Origin: an uncultured cyanobacterium
Lineage (GTDB): Bacteria > Cyanobacteriota > Cyanobacteriia > Cyanobacteriales > Nostocaceae
DNA: 64,000 nt
Reading direction: 5' to 3'
NCBI GenBank assembly: GCA_903903925.1
Contig: CAIVAU010000108.1
Location: 1-64,000, forward strand
Part shown: positions 27,436 to 37,142 of the stretch, piece after piece
How the letters are laid out: each line of letters starts with the position of its first letter
Numbering within the stretch: the first letter of the stretch is position 1
Program-made: the position numbers and the translations under genes
The notes under the pieces: generated by a model
Told to the model about the DNA's origin: nothing
Databases searched by the model: none
The model's input: only the letters and a program-made list of their open reading frames with translations

Positions 27436-28593
27436 ATGCGTGTAGTGATTGCGCGGATGATGCCTGAACCTAGCATGGATGTCTACGCCGATGGCATAAT
27501 TTCAGGACTGCGATCTGTTCGACCAGACTGGGAGATCATTGATCTAAAACCGCATCCTTTTAACAGAAAAAGTCGCTCTGTATTTCTCAGAGTTCGGAAA
27601 TCCTACGAACGTTTCTGGCGCTTCCCTCAACAGGTAACACAGCAAGTCGCGGATATCTTTCATATCATTGACCCTAGCGAGGCACACATCACTTATTGGT
27701 TGAAAAAGAAAAATAAACCTGTTGTTGTCACCTGTCACGATCTCGTCAACTTTTACTACAAAGATAATCTTCAAGGCTCAGTCGAATTACCCTTCCTCAG
27801 TCGTAGCATGTGGCATCATGCCGTCAAAGGCATGAAGTACGCCGATCATATCGTCGCTGTTTCTTCTATGACAGCCAAAGATACAACTCAACTATTAGAT
27901 ATTGAACCTGTACGTATTTCTGTCATACCTAACGCTGTTGAACCAGCATTTCAACCATTACCCAAAGAACAAACTGAGTCTTTCCGCAAAAAATATGGAC
28001 TGGCACCAGAAACAATTTGTTTATTGAATGTAGGTGCCAATCATCCGCGTAAGAATATTTCTATAATTCTCAAAGTCATAGACACTCTGAAGCAAGAAGG
28101 CAGGTCTTTCTATTTTTGGAAGGTGGGTGTAGACTTTACAGATGAACAAAAAGCCTTCATCCAAACCCAAGGACTGGAAAATTATGTCAGTTACTTAGGT
28201 AAACCAGATAAATCGACCCTAATTCAGATCTATAACGCCGCTGATATATTAATAGCACCTTCACTCCATGAGGGATTTGGTATAACGCTTTTAGAAGCAA
28301 TGGCTTGCGGAATTCCAGTCATCACTTCTAATGTTTCAGCCATGCCTGAAGTGGTAGGAGATGCTGGTATTTTAGTTGAACCCAATGATTACCAAGCCAT
28401 AGCAGATTCAGTATGTCGTCTTCAAAGCGACCCAATTTACTATCAGGAATTAGTCAAGAGAGGTCTGGCAAGAGCTAAGTTGTTTACCTGGGAAAAAACA
28501 GGAGAGAAAATTGCTCAAATTTATGAAAAATTGGTCAGACAAAATGAATTTAAAGGTTCTGCTAAAAACTTAGACTTAGCTCCCATCAAATAA
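27436..28593 (+). CDS. GT4-family glycosyltransferase
   Basis: 385 residues from ATG 27436, preceded by GGGAGAGAGA; an in-frame TTG at 27394 is less likely. GT-B motifs: [39 protein letters not shown] and the donor site [29 protein letters not shown]. This resembles mannosyltransferase-like GT4 proteins, but the sugar cannot be assigned from sequence. Confidence 0.88.
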   Translation: MRVVIARMMPEPSMDVYADGIISGLRSVRPDWEIIDLKPHPFNRKSRSVFLRVRKSYERFWRFPQQVTQQVADIFHIIDPSEAHITYWLKKKNKPVVVTCHDLVNFYYKDNLQGSVELPFLSRSMWHHAVKGMKYADHIVAVSSMTAKDTTQLLDIEPVRISVIPNAVEPAFQPLPKEQTESFRKKYGLAPETICLLNVGANHPRKNISIILKVIDTLKQEGRSFYFWKVGVDFTDEQKAFIQTQGLENYVSYLGKPDKSTLIQIYNAADILIAPSLHEGFGITLLEAMACGIPVITSNVSAMPEVVGDAGILVEPNDYQAIADSVCRLQSDPIYYQELVKRGLARAKLFTWEKTGEKIAQIYEKLVRQNEFKGSAKNLDLAPIK

Positions 28594-28684
28594 TTACTAA
28601 AAAATTTTCAGACAAGATTTTGTTTGTAAAAATTAACACTTCTATTTGTTCAATCTAGTTAAATTTTAAAGAGGTGATTGAAAT

Positions 28685-29962
28685 ATGAAAATTTTAATGT
28701 CCGCCTACTCGTGTGAACCAGGTAAAGGATCTGAGCGCAGTGTAGGCTGGAATGTTGTTCGGACAGTTGCTAAGCATCATCAGGTCTGGGTACTAACTCG
28801 ACCTGATGAAGGTAAAGAAGTCATTGAGGCAGAACTAGCCCGTCACCCAATTCCTAACCTCAACTTTGTCTACTTCACCCTACCGATTTGGGGTGGTGGG
28901 TGGAAGTGGAAGTTTGGCGCAATGCAACTGCACTACTACCTCTGGCAAATTCAAGCTTACTTTGTGGCGCGTCGCCTCCATCGTCAAATCGACTTTGATT
29001 TATCCCATCATGTCACTTTTGTCACGTATTCAAGACCCAGCTTTCTCTTCCTACTCCCGATTCCATTCATTTGGGGTTCAGTTGGTGGAGGTGAATTCGC
29101 TCCAAAGTCTTTTTGGAAAGATTTTAGCTTTAAAAATAAAATTCACGAAACTGTACGTAGATTTGCCTGTCAGGTGTTTGAATTTGACCCCTTCACCCGC
29201 TTGACTGCACAACGGAGTGTTTTAGCTAAGGCAACCACCAAGGATACAGCAGCACGAGTCCGCAAAATGGGCGCAAGGAATGTCGAAATTGAGCCGGCAA
29301 TAGGTTTACTCAGAGAAGAAATTGCGCTTCTTGCTAAATGCAACAGATCAAGTCATTCACCAGTCAGGTTTATCAGCATCGGTAGGCTTTTGCACTGGAA
29401 AGGCTTTCACTTGGGTCTACGTGCATTCGCTCAAGCAAACCTGCCAGATGCTGAATACTGGATAGTTGGAGACGGACCTGAAAGGAAAAAACTTCAGAGT
29501 CTTGCTGATGATTTATGTATTGCTCACCAAGTCAAGTTTTGGAACAACCTGCCTCGGGAAGAAACCCTGAATAAGCTTGGTGAATGTACCGCACTAGTCC
29601 ATCCTAGCTTGCATGACTCTGGAGGATTTGTCTGTCTGGAAGCGATGGCGGCTGGTTGTCCAGTCATTTGCTTAGATTTGGGAGGTCCAGCTCTTCAAGT
29701 AACCCAGCAAACTGGTTTTAAAGTTCCGGCGCACACTCCAGAACAAGCCGTGCAGGATCTTTGTGAAGCGATCGTGCGTCTAACTAAAGACTCAGATCTT
29801 CGCTTAAGAATGGGTGAAGCAGGGCGCAGAAGAGTGAGTGAAGTGTTTGACTGGGAAGTCAAAGCGAGTCATCTAGCACAGCAGTATCAAGACATTTCTA
29901 TTCAACAACAGCTTTTCAAGTTGAGAGATACGCCTGAACTCATTTCCAGTAAGTCTAAATAA
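28685..29962 (+). CDS. GT4-family glycosyltransferase
   Basis: 425 residues. N-terminal motif MKILMSAYSCEPGKGSERSVGWN is the usual start of a subgroup of GT4 enzymes. The C-terminal half has FISIGRLLHWKGFHLGLRAF and the donor site GGFVCLEAMAAGCPVICLDLGGP. ATG 28685 follows GAGGTGATTG. A separate promoter is possible in the 90-base gap upstream. Confidence 0.88.
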   Translation: MKILMSAYSCEPGKGSERSVGWNVVRTVAKHHQVWVLTRPDEGKEVIEAELARHPIPNLNFVYFTLPIWGGGWKWKFGAMQLHYYLWQIQAYFVARRLHRQIDFDLSHHVTFVTYSRPSFLFLLPIPFIWGSVGGGEFAPKSFWKDFSFKNKIHETVRRFACQVFEFDPFTRLTAQRSVLAKATTKDTAARVRKMGARNVEIEPAIGLLREEIALLAKCNRSSHSPVRFISIGRLLHWKGFHLGLRAFAQANLPDAEYWIVGDGPERKKLQSLADDLCIAHQVKFWNNLPREETLNKLGECTALVHPSLHDSGGFVCLEAMAAGCPVICLDLGGPALQVTQQTGFKVPAHTPEQAVQDLCEAIVRLTKDSDLRLRMGEAGRRRVSEVFDWEVKASHLAQQYQDISIQQQLFKLRDTPELISSKSK

Positions 29963-30004
29963 CCACAAAATACTATTTTTAAGTTGAAAAAGGAGAACTC
30001 TAAA

Positions 30005-30175
30005 ATGCAGACACAATCTTCCTATGAAGACAAGAGCGAGATTCAGCCAAAGTCATACTATGAAGAGAATGGCTATATTGTTTTTCGTAATTTGATCCCT
30101 TGGGATATCTCCGATGCTGACGAAACAGTTAATTGTGATTGTGTTTATTTCGGCAAAGTCTTTGAAGTGATTTAA
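30005..30175 (+). pseudogene. Phytanoyl-CoA-dioxygenase-like N-terminal stub
   Basis: 56 residues from ATG 30005, with AAGGAG upstream. The segment SYYEENGYIVFRNLIPWDISD matches the usual N-terminus of PhyH-family Fe/2-oxoglutarate dioxygenases. The rest, including the His-x-Asp iron site, is missing: the frame ends at 30173-30175 after VNCDCVYFGKVFEVI. The retained ribosome site means it could still be translated as a short peptide. A real short protein cannot be excluded. Confidence 0.55.
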
Positions 30176-30282
30176 TGAAAAATTTACACAAAGAATCATT
30201 AGATTGGTGGAAAAATAAATGTTCGGAAACTGCTGTTGGCAGCTATATAGCTGAAAAGTTAAACGAAATTAATACCATCTAA
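30175..30282 (+). CDS. 35-residue small open frame, coupled
   Basis: Starts at an ATG overlapping the previous stop (TAATG at 30173-30177) and reads MKNLHKESLDWWKNKCSETA and on to EINTI. It ends four bases before the next glycosyltransferase start. It matches no family I know. It is either the decayed remainder of the dioxygenase-like gene or a genuine micropeptide. Confidence 0.35.
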   Translation: MKNLHKESLDWWKNKCSETAVGSYIAEKLNEINTI

Positions 30283-30286
30283 TATT

Positions 30287-31438
30287 ATGCATATTTTGAT
30301 TGCTGCTTTACACAGACCTTTACAGCCTACAGGTGTTTGTAGACATGCTGTAAATCTCGCGCAATGTCTTGCCGATACCGACCAAGTGACTCAGATTACT
30401 TTAGTTGTCGGCGAATGGCAAAGAGATTACTTTGAAACATCATTTAGACTGTCTGGTGAAAAAATTAAATTAATTAATATAGATATTAAGAATAGCTCTA
30501 TTTCAAGAAATATTTGGTTTTTATTTGGTCTACCAAAAATCGCTAAATATCTTCATTGCGATATCGTCCATCTTTCATTTCCACTTCCATTTATTCGCTC
30601 ACTTTTTCATTGCCCAGTGGTTGCCACTATTCATGATCTGTATCCTTATAAATGTCCTGAGAATTTCGGTTATCCCAATGTTATATTTAATCAGTTATTT
30701 TTGAAGCAATGTATCGATAATGTTGACGGATTATCATGCGTTTCAAACCAGACAACAGCAGATCTAAAAACTTATTTTACAGACATTGAAAAAAGGAAAA
30801 AAATTACTGTTATTTATAACTATGTTGACTTCAGTCATATTAAACCAAGAGTTCCTAATGGGATAAAAATTAGTTTTGATCATCCTTTTCTACTTTCTGT
30901 TGCTCAGCATCGCAAGAACAAAAATCTAGATATTTTAATCAATGCATATTCTCTACTGATAAAAAATAATCAGATAAAAGATTCAACTAAGCTGATTCTT
31001 GTTGGTACGTGTGGACCGGAAACGGAAAACATTTGTCATCAAATCTGGGCACTTTCTCTCCAAGAGCGTGTGATAATGTTATCATCAATAGATGATGATG
31101 AATTATGTTGGCTGTATCAGAACTGTGAACTTTTAGTAGTGCCTTCTTCCACAGAGGGGTTTTGCCTACCGCTAGCAGAGGCACTATATCTTTCATCTAA
31201 AGTCGTCTGCTCAGATATTCCGATCTTTAGAGAAATCGGTTCTTCTTATTGCACTTATTTTGAACTAGATGGCGATCGCCTCCACAATGTCTCACAGGCT
31301 ATTATTCACTCTATAGCTCAGCCTCATTTTGAGAATAAATCTCCTGATGAGCGCTTCTCAAAATTAAATACTGCACAGCAATATATAAAGTTTTACTCTA
31401 GATTAATCTCATCAGAAATTGATTTTTCTAAAAAATAA
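30287..31438 (+). CDS. GT4-family glycosyltransferase
   Basis: 383 residues, GT-B fold. Motifs include VVATIHDLYPYKCPENF, GLSCVSNQTTADL, FLLSVAQHRKNKNLDILI and the donor site STEGFCLPLAEALYLSSKVVCSDIPIF. The A+T-rich codon use is more marked than in neighbours at 26-29 kb, hinting at separate acquisition. The sugar is unknown. Confidence 0.86.
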   Translation: MHILIAALHRPLQPTGVCRHAVNLAQCLADTDQVTQITLVVGEWQRDYFETSFRLSGEKIKLINIDIKNSSISRNIWFLFGLPKIAKYLHCDIVHLSFPLPFIRSLFHCPVVATIHDLYPYKCPENFGYPNVIFNQLFLKQCIDNVDGLSCVSNQTTADLKTYFTDIEKRKKITVIYNYVDFSHIKPRVPNGIKISFDHPFLLSVAQHRKNKNLDILINAYSLLIKNNQIKDSTKLILVGTCGPETENICHQIWALSLQERVIMLSSIDDDELCWLYQNCELLVVPSSTEGFCLPLAEALYLSSKVVCSDIPIFREIGSSYCTYFELDGDRLHNVSQAIIHSIAQPHFENKSPDERFSKLNTAQQYIKFYSRLISSEIDFSKK

Positions 31439-31461
31439 TTAAAGCCGAGCCAAGTAAGAAA

Positions 31462-32844
31462 ATGATCTACACTGGTAAGTCCAGGATTAAACAGATTTTA
31501 AAACCACAGAAAGAAACATACATTACTAGTTTAACACTGCTAATAATAGCTTTTTTAAGTGTCTTTTTTCCCCGCATTATTAGTGCAGCAGGTGTCCCTA
31601 AAGTCATCAATTTTGTACATTTCTTGATTGTTCCATTTACTCTCGTGGTGGCGATCACCAAGACTCCGACAAAGAATAGGCAGCAAATAGCAATTACATG
31701 GGAGATTATAACTGCTTGTCTGCTCTTTCTAGGAGTCATGCTCGCCAGTGCACTCTTTAATCAGGCAGGGGAGATCAATGTATTTTTGGATTTCATGATA
31801 CTTACTGAGGGTTTCTTGATGCTGGTGGCGATCATTTGTATTCCTCTAACACCAGCAAGTTTCAAGAAATTGAGAGCTTGGTTGCTAGGCTCTGCTCTGA
31901 TTAATCTAGTGACGGCTTTGGCACAGAAACCTCTTATAGACGCCCATATGATCAGTACTGCTCAATACACTCCAGAGGATGCTATTCAAGGGGTCTTTTA
32001 TTTATCAGGGGCTGGCAATTATGTATCTTGTGCCGTTTCTTTAGCCGTTGGTTTGTACTATCTACTAAACGCTAAAACAGTTTCTATTTGGATTCGGGGA
32101 TTCTTGCTCTTCGGTGCGTTTTATCAATTATTACTTTCTGATTCCAAGCAGGTCTTAATAGCCTTTATCGCATCCTGGGTGCTTTTATTATTGTTTAAAT
32201 ACAATGCTGTTGACAAAGCAGTTATGTATTTAATTATCATAACTTTGTTTCTTGGAACTTTTTATTGGGCCATAGAAAACGTAGAAGCAGAAGGCTTAGG
32301 AGCATACAAATGGTGGTTTAGTAGAACAGAACTTTACGGTCCTGATGGTGTGGCTGTTCACACCAAATTTGCAGCAGTACCGATGATCCTTTCTTACTAT
32401 AAGTCACCCATAAATTGGTTGTTCGGTCTTGGGCCTGGTCATACCGTTGGACGGTTAGGAGGGTGGTTTTTCCGGGATTATTGGAGTCTGCTAGCTCCAC
32501 TCGGGGCTACAACTCATCCTGTTAGCCATCAAGTTTGGGAAGTAGTGGAGGTAAATTGGCTTGACCTAGAGTCCTCAGCGTTCATGCCTTTATTCTCTTG
32601 GCTTGGCATCTGGGGAGACTTAGGGTTTGTCGGTCTTGGGAGTTATCTGTATCTTTGCTATGTGGTATGGAGTCGTCTTTGTTTGGATGACTTTTCCAAG
32701 TTTTTGATGCTCACTATGCTTGTCTTTGGCGCAATTTTTACTCAGATGGAAGAGCCAGGTCAAATGCTCACTGTGGCTGTTTTAATTGGTTTGCAATGGC
32801 ATGAGCGACGGCTTGATCGGTTAGCACGTCAGCAATCCCTATGA
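31462..32844 (+). CDS. O-antigen polymerase/ligase-like membrane protein (Wzy/WaaL type)
   Basis: 460 residues with about 10-12 predicted membrane helices, for instance at 24-44, 48-66, 80-100 and 105-125. There is a large extracytoplasmic loop around 270-380 (EAEGLGAYKWWFSRTELYGP...). This architecture fits the Wzy_C/O-antigen ligase superfamily: it could polymerise repeat units or attach chains. It starts 23 bases after the GT4 gene. Its presence beside an ABC exporter is notable because those routes are usually alternatives. Confidence 0.75.
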   Translation: MIYTGKSRIKQILKPQKETYITSLTLLIIAFLSVFFPRIISAAGVPKVINFVHFLIVPFTLVVAITKTPTKNRQQIAITWEIITACLLFLGVMLASALFNQAGEINVFLDFMILTEGFLMLVAIICIPLTPASFKKLRAWLLGSALINLVTALAQKPLIDAHMISTAQYTPEDAIQGVFYLSGAGNYVSCAVSLAVGLYYLLNAKTVSIWIRGFLLFGAFYQLLLSDSKQVLIAFIASWVLLLLFKYNAVDKAVMYLIIITLFLGTFYWAIENVEAEGLGAYKWWFSRTELYGPDGVAVHTKFAAVPMILSYYKSPINWLFGLGPGHTVGRLGGWFFRDYWSLLAPLGATTHPVSHQVWEVVEVNWLDLESSAFMPLFSWLGIWGDLGFVGLGSYLYLCYVVWSRLCLDDFSKFLMLTMLVFGAIFTQMEEPGQMLTVAVLIGLQWHERRLDRLARQQSL

Positions 32845-32869
32845 GTAGTACTTCCCATCATAGGTCACT

Positions 32870-34933
32870 TCAGCTTTTTAGAACGTGCTGACCTGAATAC
32901 AATGGCAAGGCAATAGAGGGACCACCTCTAGATGGCAGATCATTGTGATTCAAATTCTTTGTCACTTTGCCTCTTGTTTCTCTGACAAAGACAGGATACT
33001 GGTTTATACCCGAAGTGCCACCAGAAAAGCTAAAAGAAGAATTATTGACAATGAAGCAAGCCTTTCCTGCTGGGGGAACATATCCAGATGGATATATTTC
33101 TGCGCCTAGTAATTCAGTGCGACCACCGTTATTTGTTTCGATCGCCGAACCTGCCCCTTCTGTTTTAAACCCAAGAACCCAGAGATCTCCGCCATTGTTT
33201 GTTACCTTGGCGTTGTACTCATCTTCAAAGTTTTCTGGGTTAAATTGTCTCATCCAAACTTTTTGAGGAACATTAATTCTGATAGTTCCAGAATAGTCCT
33301 CTATATAAAGCTTCCCTAGCCGCACACCTGATGCTGGTTTTTCATTTTTGTAAGCACCATATCCCGCAGCAACTCTTTTAAGCACGATGTTTCTTGCAGA
33401 TTTATTGTGCATGAAATAAGCCCCAGCAGTTTCAGCATCTGTATTGAAAATAGTGCAATCTATACCTTCAATGACTAATAAACTGTCACCATCAACGACT
33501 TCCCATATTGCTTTTGCTTTACTCTTATCTCTAAAGTAAGTATTGTTCTTGGGAATCAGGATAGTTGCTTCCATGCCAACAATTTTCTTGACTGTTGATG
33601 GAATCACTAATTTTGTGCTGATAAAATAACCAGCCCCTGACTTAAAGTAGATAACTGGTTTACCAGAATTTAGTGCTGCTTGGATATTGGAGGTATCATC
33701 TTTCCCAGTAGGAACACCAGCAAAAGCCCAATCAGAGAAGTTGTCATTGTAGTAATTTGGTGTTTCTTTGACTTGAAGATTCAGGCTTTTTTGAGTAGAC
33801 GGGAACAAGTATTTTACAGGTAGTGAAGAATACTCATGGATTAGATTTCCTGTTGTGACAGACTTTCTCCTTTTCGTTCTGCCTACAGCTTCGTAACTAT
33901 GTGTTTTGACATTTCTTAAGAAAAATTCAGAACTATCACCTATACTGTCAATAGCCACGGAATTTTTAGAATTTTCTGAGCTAATCAATTCAGAATCTAC
34001 TAGGACTAGCAAACCTGCGCCATCAAGCTGAATTGCTGGAATAGTTCCTTCGTTATAGCTTATTAGTTGACGGACAGCTATAACTTGTCCATTATTGTAG
34101 ATGCCTGCTATTCGCTGTCCTTCAATTGCAATATTTTCAAAAGTCAATCCATAATCCATCCCAAGACTGTATATCCCGTAATTAAATCCGACGATGATAA
34201 CATTTTTAATCAAGCAAGGTCCAGGAATAGAACGATTCATAGCAAGTCCTATATCTCCTAGCTTTTTAGGGTCTGAGGACTTGATAGTTACATTTTCTAC
34301 AATCCCTTGATTATTGGCAAGATACGCCAAACCTCTTGCACCAGCATTCCCTACCCCGATATCAATAGTTAAATCCAAAACAGAGTTATTAAATGCTTGA
34401 TTACCGCCTCCTGCTTGAACACCGTCTTGAGCGATCGGATTATCACTTCCAGTTTGAATAACATTTTTTGGATTTTTTAAGTCAGTAAAGCCTGGGCATT
34501 TATCTTTCAATTTTATCACAGTTTTTTGCCTATTTTGTCCTTGCAAAATTAGGCGACATCGCCAAACTCCAGCAGGATCTTTTGCAGAAATAGTGTTTGA
34601 AATTAAATATGTTCCATTAGGAAAATATACTATTCTTTTTGTACCTACAGCAGCGCTAATAGCAGCTTGAATGGCAGCAGTGTCATCTGTCATTCCATCT
34701 CCGCGAGCGCCATAGTCTTTCATGACGTCAATCACTCCAGCATCGGCTGGGTAGCAAATATTTTGGTTAGGGAAATTATTCAAATTCTGGCGAAATTGAT
34801 TTATCCCCTGATTAGGAATAGGACTTTTTCGCAACCGGATAGTTGGTGTTGCTTGGTTTTTTCCAGCACAGTTAATAAGCAGTTGTGAGAATGCCAGTGT
34901 AACTGTACTTAGCATAAAATAGCGTCGCTTCAT
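32870..34933 (-). CDS. Lipoprotein with pectate-lyase-type right-handed beta-helix
   Basis: 687 residues. The N-terminus has a lipobox (LLINC, Cys22), so it is likely a lipid-anchored envelope protein. A Pectate_lyase_3-type domain starts VIDVMKDYGARGDGMTDDTAAIQAAI (about 65-90) and YFPNGTYLIS. A second such motif occurs near 400-440 (DDTSNIQAALNSGKPVIYF). The rest is parallel beta-helix. Similar proteins act as polysaccharide lyases, hydrolases or epimerases and often sit in capsule loci. It is convergent with the Wzy-like gene (25-base gap). The catalytic activity is not assigned. Confidence 0.82.
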   Translation of the reverse strand: MKRRYFMLSTVTLAFSQLLINCAGKNQATPTIRLRKSPIPNQGINQFRQNLNNFPNQNICYPADAGVIDVMKDYGARGDGMTDDTAAIQAAISAAVGTKRIVYFPNGTYLISNTISAKDPAGVWRCRLILQGQNRQKTVIKLKDKCPGFTDLKNPKNVIQTGSDNPIAQDGVQAGGGNQAFNNSVLDLTIDIGVGNAGARGLAYLANNQGIVENVTIKSSDPKKLGDIGLAMNRSIPGPCLIKNVIIVGFNYGIYSLGMDYGLTFENIAIEGQRIAGIYNNGQVIAVRQLISYNEGTIPAIQLDGAGLLVLVDSELISSENSKNSVAIDSIGDSSEFFLRNVKTHSYEAVGRTKRRKSVTTGNLIHEYSSLPVKYLFPSTQKSLNLQVKETPNYYNDNFSDWAFAGVPTGKDDTSNIQAALNSGKPVIYFKSGAGYFISTKLVIPSTVKKIVGMEATILIPKNNTYFRDKSKAKAIWEVVDGDSLLVIEGIDCTIFNTDAETAGAYFMHNKSARNIVLKRVAAGYGAYKNEKPASGVRLGKLYIEDYSGTIRINVPQKVWMRQFNPENFEDEYNAKVTNNGGDLWVLGFKTEGAGSAIETNNGGRTELLGAEIYPSGYVPPAGKACFIVNNSSFSFSGGTSGINQYPVFVRETRGKVTKNLNHNDLPSRGGPSIALPLYSGQHVLKS

Positions 34934-35311
34934 CGAGTTTAAATTTTAGATTTTTGATCTATTTCTCAACAGCATCAACCAGTGAAAGCAAGAAACGATG
35001 TCGCTCCCAACATTGCTTCTAGTCCAATACCCGTGATATTAGTCTATGGTTAACTCTCAAGAGGACTGATCAAGAATTTCAGTCCATTTCAAGTGCCGTT
35101 AAGCTATTAGCCCTACACTTCAGTGTAGGGCGGGATATCGGGCTGATTCAGAATGGTGCACTCCGGTCAGGAGATATACTTTGCACAGCAGTGTATTTTC
35201 AAACAGGTAACCCGCTTAGACCCATAGTTGCGTGTTCTTCATCAAAAAACCACACATTAGCAAAAATGTATAAATAGGCACTCTAGAATACATCAGCATT
35301 GACACTTTCAC
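34934..35311. other. Non-coding region with a perfect hairpin
   Basis: About 380 bases without a credible gene. The only structure is a 10-bp perfect palindrome at 35110-35131. Promoters for the lipoprotein gene (minus strand) should lie in the left part. Confidence 0.5.
35110..35131. repeat. Perfect palindrome GCCCTACACT / AGTGTAGGGC
   Basis: Ten-base perfect arms separated by two bases. It has no adjacent T-tract and is probably a dispersed repeat unit rather than a terminator. Confidence 0.5.
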
Positions 35312-35626
35312 TTAAATTATAGTCACCAAAACAAGTAAAGCCATCCACATATCTGACGGCTCAGAGTAGTAATCTATTTCCTCAACTTGATATAGATTAG
35401 AGTCAGAACCATTCCGTAACATGATGTAATCCCCGCATTTGATACCTTTACCATATCCTGTCATATAACCTTTGGTCATGTTATCTACAGGTTCAAACAC
35501 ATAATCCCGTCCGCAAACAAATTCGGTATAATCGTATGTCTTCCGCTGCTTTGGTTTACTTAATATCCAGTTAACCAGAGATAAAAAAATGATACTGAGG
35601 TTGATGCTTGACCTGGTAGAAGACAT
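35312..35626 (-). CDS. Small conserved-looking hypothetical protein
   Basis: 104 residues. A hydrophobic N-terminus (about 8-20) is followed by a soluble part with KGIKCGDYIMLRNGSDSNLY and QVEEIDYYSEPSDMWMALL. That last segment resembles small cyanobacterial proteins of unknown function that I have seen with similar GDYI...YQVEEIDYYS wording. Start choice is tentative. No function assigned. Confidence 0.55.
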   Translation of the reverse strand: MSSTRSSINLSIIFLSLVNWILSKPKQRKTYDYTEFVCGRDYVFEPVDNMTKGYMTGYGKGIKCGDYIMLRNGSDSNLYQVEEIDYYSEPSDMWMALLVLVTII

Positions 35627-35877
35627 AAGTTAAGCAGGATAGAAATCATTTTATAGTATAAAAGCAGAAGGTCTATGAAGCAGAGAGTTAAACGAGGGAA
35701 ACCTGCTATGGAAACTAGAAAGCTTGCCAACACAGGCTTTTTTTGCTTCAACCCTCTTCTTTTGCCCCCCTTACTTCCCAGTGGAAGCTGAATTTTTGGC
35801 ATTTCTCCTAAATCGACTTTCAAAACACTTGACACTACCCTAGGAGCCTGTGCTATATTTACTAAAGTCTAGAGTAA

Positions 35878-35948
35878 TGGGGCGTCGCCAAGTGGTAAGG
35901 CAGCGGGTTTTGGTCCCGCCATCCTAGGTTCGAATCCTAGCGCCCCAG
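35878..35948 (+). tRNA. trnQ: tRNA-Gln (anticodon TTG)
   Basis: Cloverleaf visible: acceptor TGGGGCG / CGCCCCA, D arm GCCAAGTGGTAAGGC, anticodon stem GCGGG / CCCGC with loop TTTTGGT (anticodon TTG), and T arm CCTAGGTTCGAATCCTAG. CCA is not encoded. A strong terminator follows at once. Confidence 0.96.
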
Positions 35949-35954
35949 TGAAGT

Positions 35955-35986
35955 AAGGGACAGGAACTAAAACCTGTCCCTTTATT
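35955..35986 (+). terminator. Intrinsic terminator after tRNA-Gln
   Basis: Perfect 10-bp stem AAGGGACAGG / CCTGTCCCTT with an 8-base loop, followed by an A/T-rich TATTTG. Placed seven bases after the tRNA 3' end. Confidence 0.8.
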
Positions 35987-35999
35987 TGATAAATGCCCT

Positions 36000-36212
36000 A
36001 TGCAAATCACCCTCAACCTTGATGAATCCCTTCTCAACGAAGCCTTTCAACTTACCAACCTTACTAGCAAGGAAGAATTGGTGAATCTGGCTCTGCAAGA
36101 ACTTGTGCGATCGCGCCGCAAGAAAAACCTCCTCGACCTTGCGGGACAGATTCAATTTACTGAAGACTTCAATTACAAAGCCCTGCGCGAAGCTCGTTAT
36201 GCTGCTGATTGA
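36000..36212 (+). CDS. vapB: VapB-type antitoxin
   Basis: 70 residues. MQITLNLDESLLNEAFQLTN with SKEELVNLALQELVRSRRKK is the DNA-binding and dimerisation region of a VapB-type (DUF2191) antitoxin. The C-terminal part would wrap the toxin. It overlaps vapC by 14 bases. It should neutralise VapC and repress its own operon by family analogy. Confidence 0.88.
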   Translation: MQITLNLDESLLNEAFQLTNLTSKEELVNLALQELVRSRRKKNLLDLAGQIQFTEDFNYKALREARYAAD

Positions 36213-36597
36213 TACGTCTGTTTGGATCAGCGTGTTCCGAGATCGCAGTGGTCAGATAGGTAAGCAGCTTGAAACCCTAATCGCTGAGCGTCAGGTTTTA
36301 CTCACCCGCTTTACTCAGCTTGAACTCCTGCAAGGTAGCCTGAATGAAAAAGAGTGGACTCTACTGTCTACCTACCTTGAAACACAAGATTATGTCGAAC
36401 CTACGAGTCATTCTTGGCTTGCATCTGCTCGGATCTACTATGATTTGCGCCGTCAAGGACTCACAGTTCGCAGTCCGATTGATTGCTGTATCGCGCAATC
36501 TGCTTTGGAGAATGACTTACTGTTGATTCACAATGATCGCGACTTTGAAACCATTGCTCAAGTGCGATCGCTCCAACACGAATATTTTCAACCTTGA
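36199..36597 (+). CDS. vapC: VapC-type PIN-domain ribonuclease toxin
   Basis: 132 residues from ATG 36199, which overlaps the vapB stop by 14 bases; a longer in-frame extension to 36103 lies within vapB and is unlikely. PIN-domain acidic residues: LLIDTSVWI (Asp5), QLELLQG (Glu), SPIDCCIA (Asp) and NDRDFE (Asp). The family cleaves RNA, often tRNA. The pair sits directly after tRNA-Gln, a common insertion spot. Confidence 0.9.
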   Translation: MLLIDTSVWISVFRDRSGQIGKQLETLIAERQVLLTRFTQLELLQGSLNEKEWTLLSTYLETQDYVEPTSHSWLASARIYYDLRRQGLTVRSPIDCCIAQSALENDLLLIHNDRDFETIAQVRSLQHEYFQP

Positions 36598-37142
36598 GTC
36601 GTGGACTGGCTGCCTTTTGGGTTATTGTTCTCCACGTCTTGAGACGTAGATATACTTTGCACGGTCATTAACTGAGTGTTCACGTAAATGAACAACACCC
36701 GTTGTAAGGGCGCAAGGTCGCTGCGCCCCTACGTGGTAAAAGCGCAATTTGTGCCCGCGAGAAATATATCCCACATTCCGTACCCTCGAATCCTTCCTTT
36801 ATACCCATAGCACATGTTACAGGAGACAAATTTCACAGAAATTTCACTTCCGATGTCACTGAACTAACCAATTTGCCCTGCGTAGTGTTACTGTAGCTAT
36901 AGTGCATCGCTCCAACCTTAGAGATATATATAAAGATTTGAGACAGGGTGGTAGGTCTATCCAATAACGTTTAAACAATAATCAAGTTCCCCTTGAGATT
37001 GTTTAGGTTCTCTAATTATTCAGTGAATTCAGTAATTTACCCAGGTGTGTAGAAAAGCTCAGCAGTCGGGCTTAACTACTTATGCCAATATCGGCTCTAA
37101 ACGTGCAACTGCGTAATACCAGTCATTAAGTGTATCAATGCC
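36598..37142. other. Intergenic region upstream of the wzc-like gene
   Basis: 545 bases without a credible gene. It contains a dispersed palindrome (36704-36732) and a copy of AGATATACTTTGCAC near 36652, also seen near 35182. The promoter for the Wzc-like gene presumably lies in the A/T-rich right half. Confidence 0.5.
36704..36732. repeat. Dispersed GC-rich palindrome
   Basis: GTAAGGGCGCA and TGCGCCCCTAC arms around a seven-base loop. It has the same outer GTAAGGGCG...CCCCTAC form as the element at 41404. Confidence 0.6.

Noticed and set aside
35560-35835. Minus-strand 91-codon frame
   Set aside because: It overlaps the better-supported gene at 35312-35626 and shows no family pattern.
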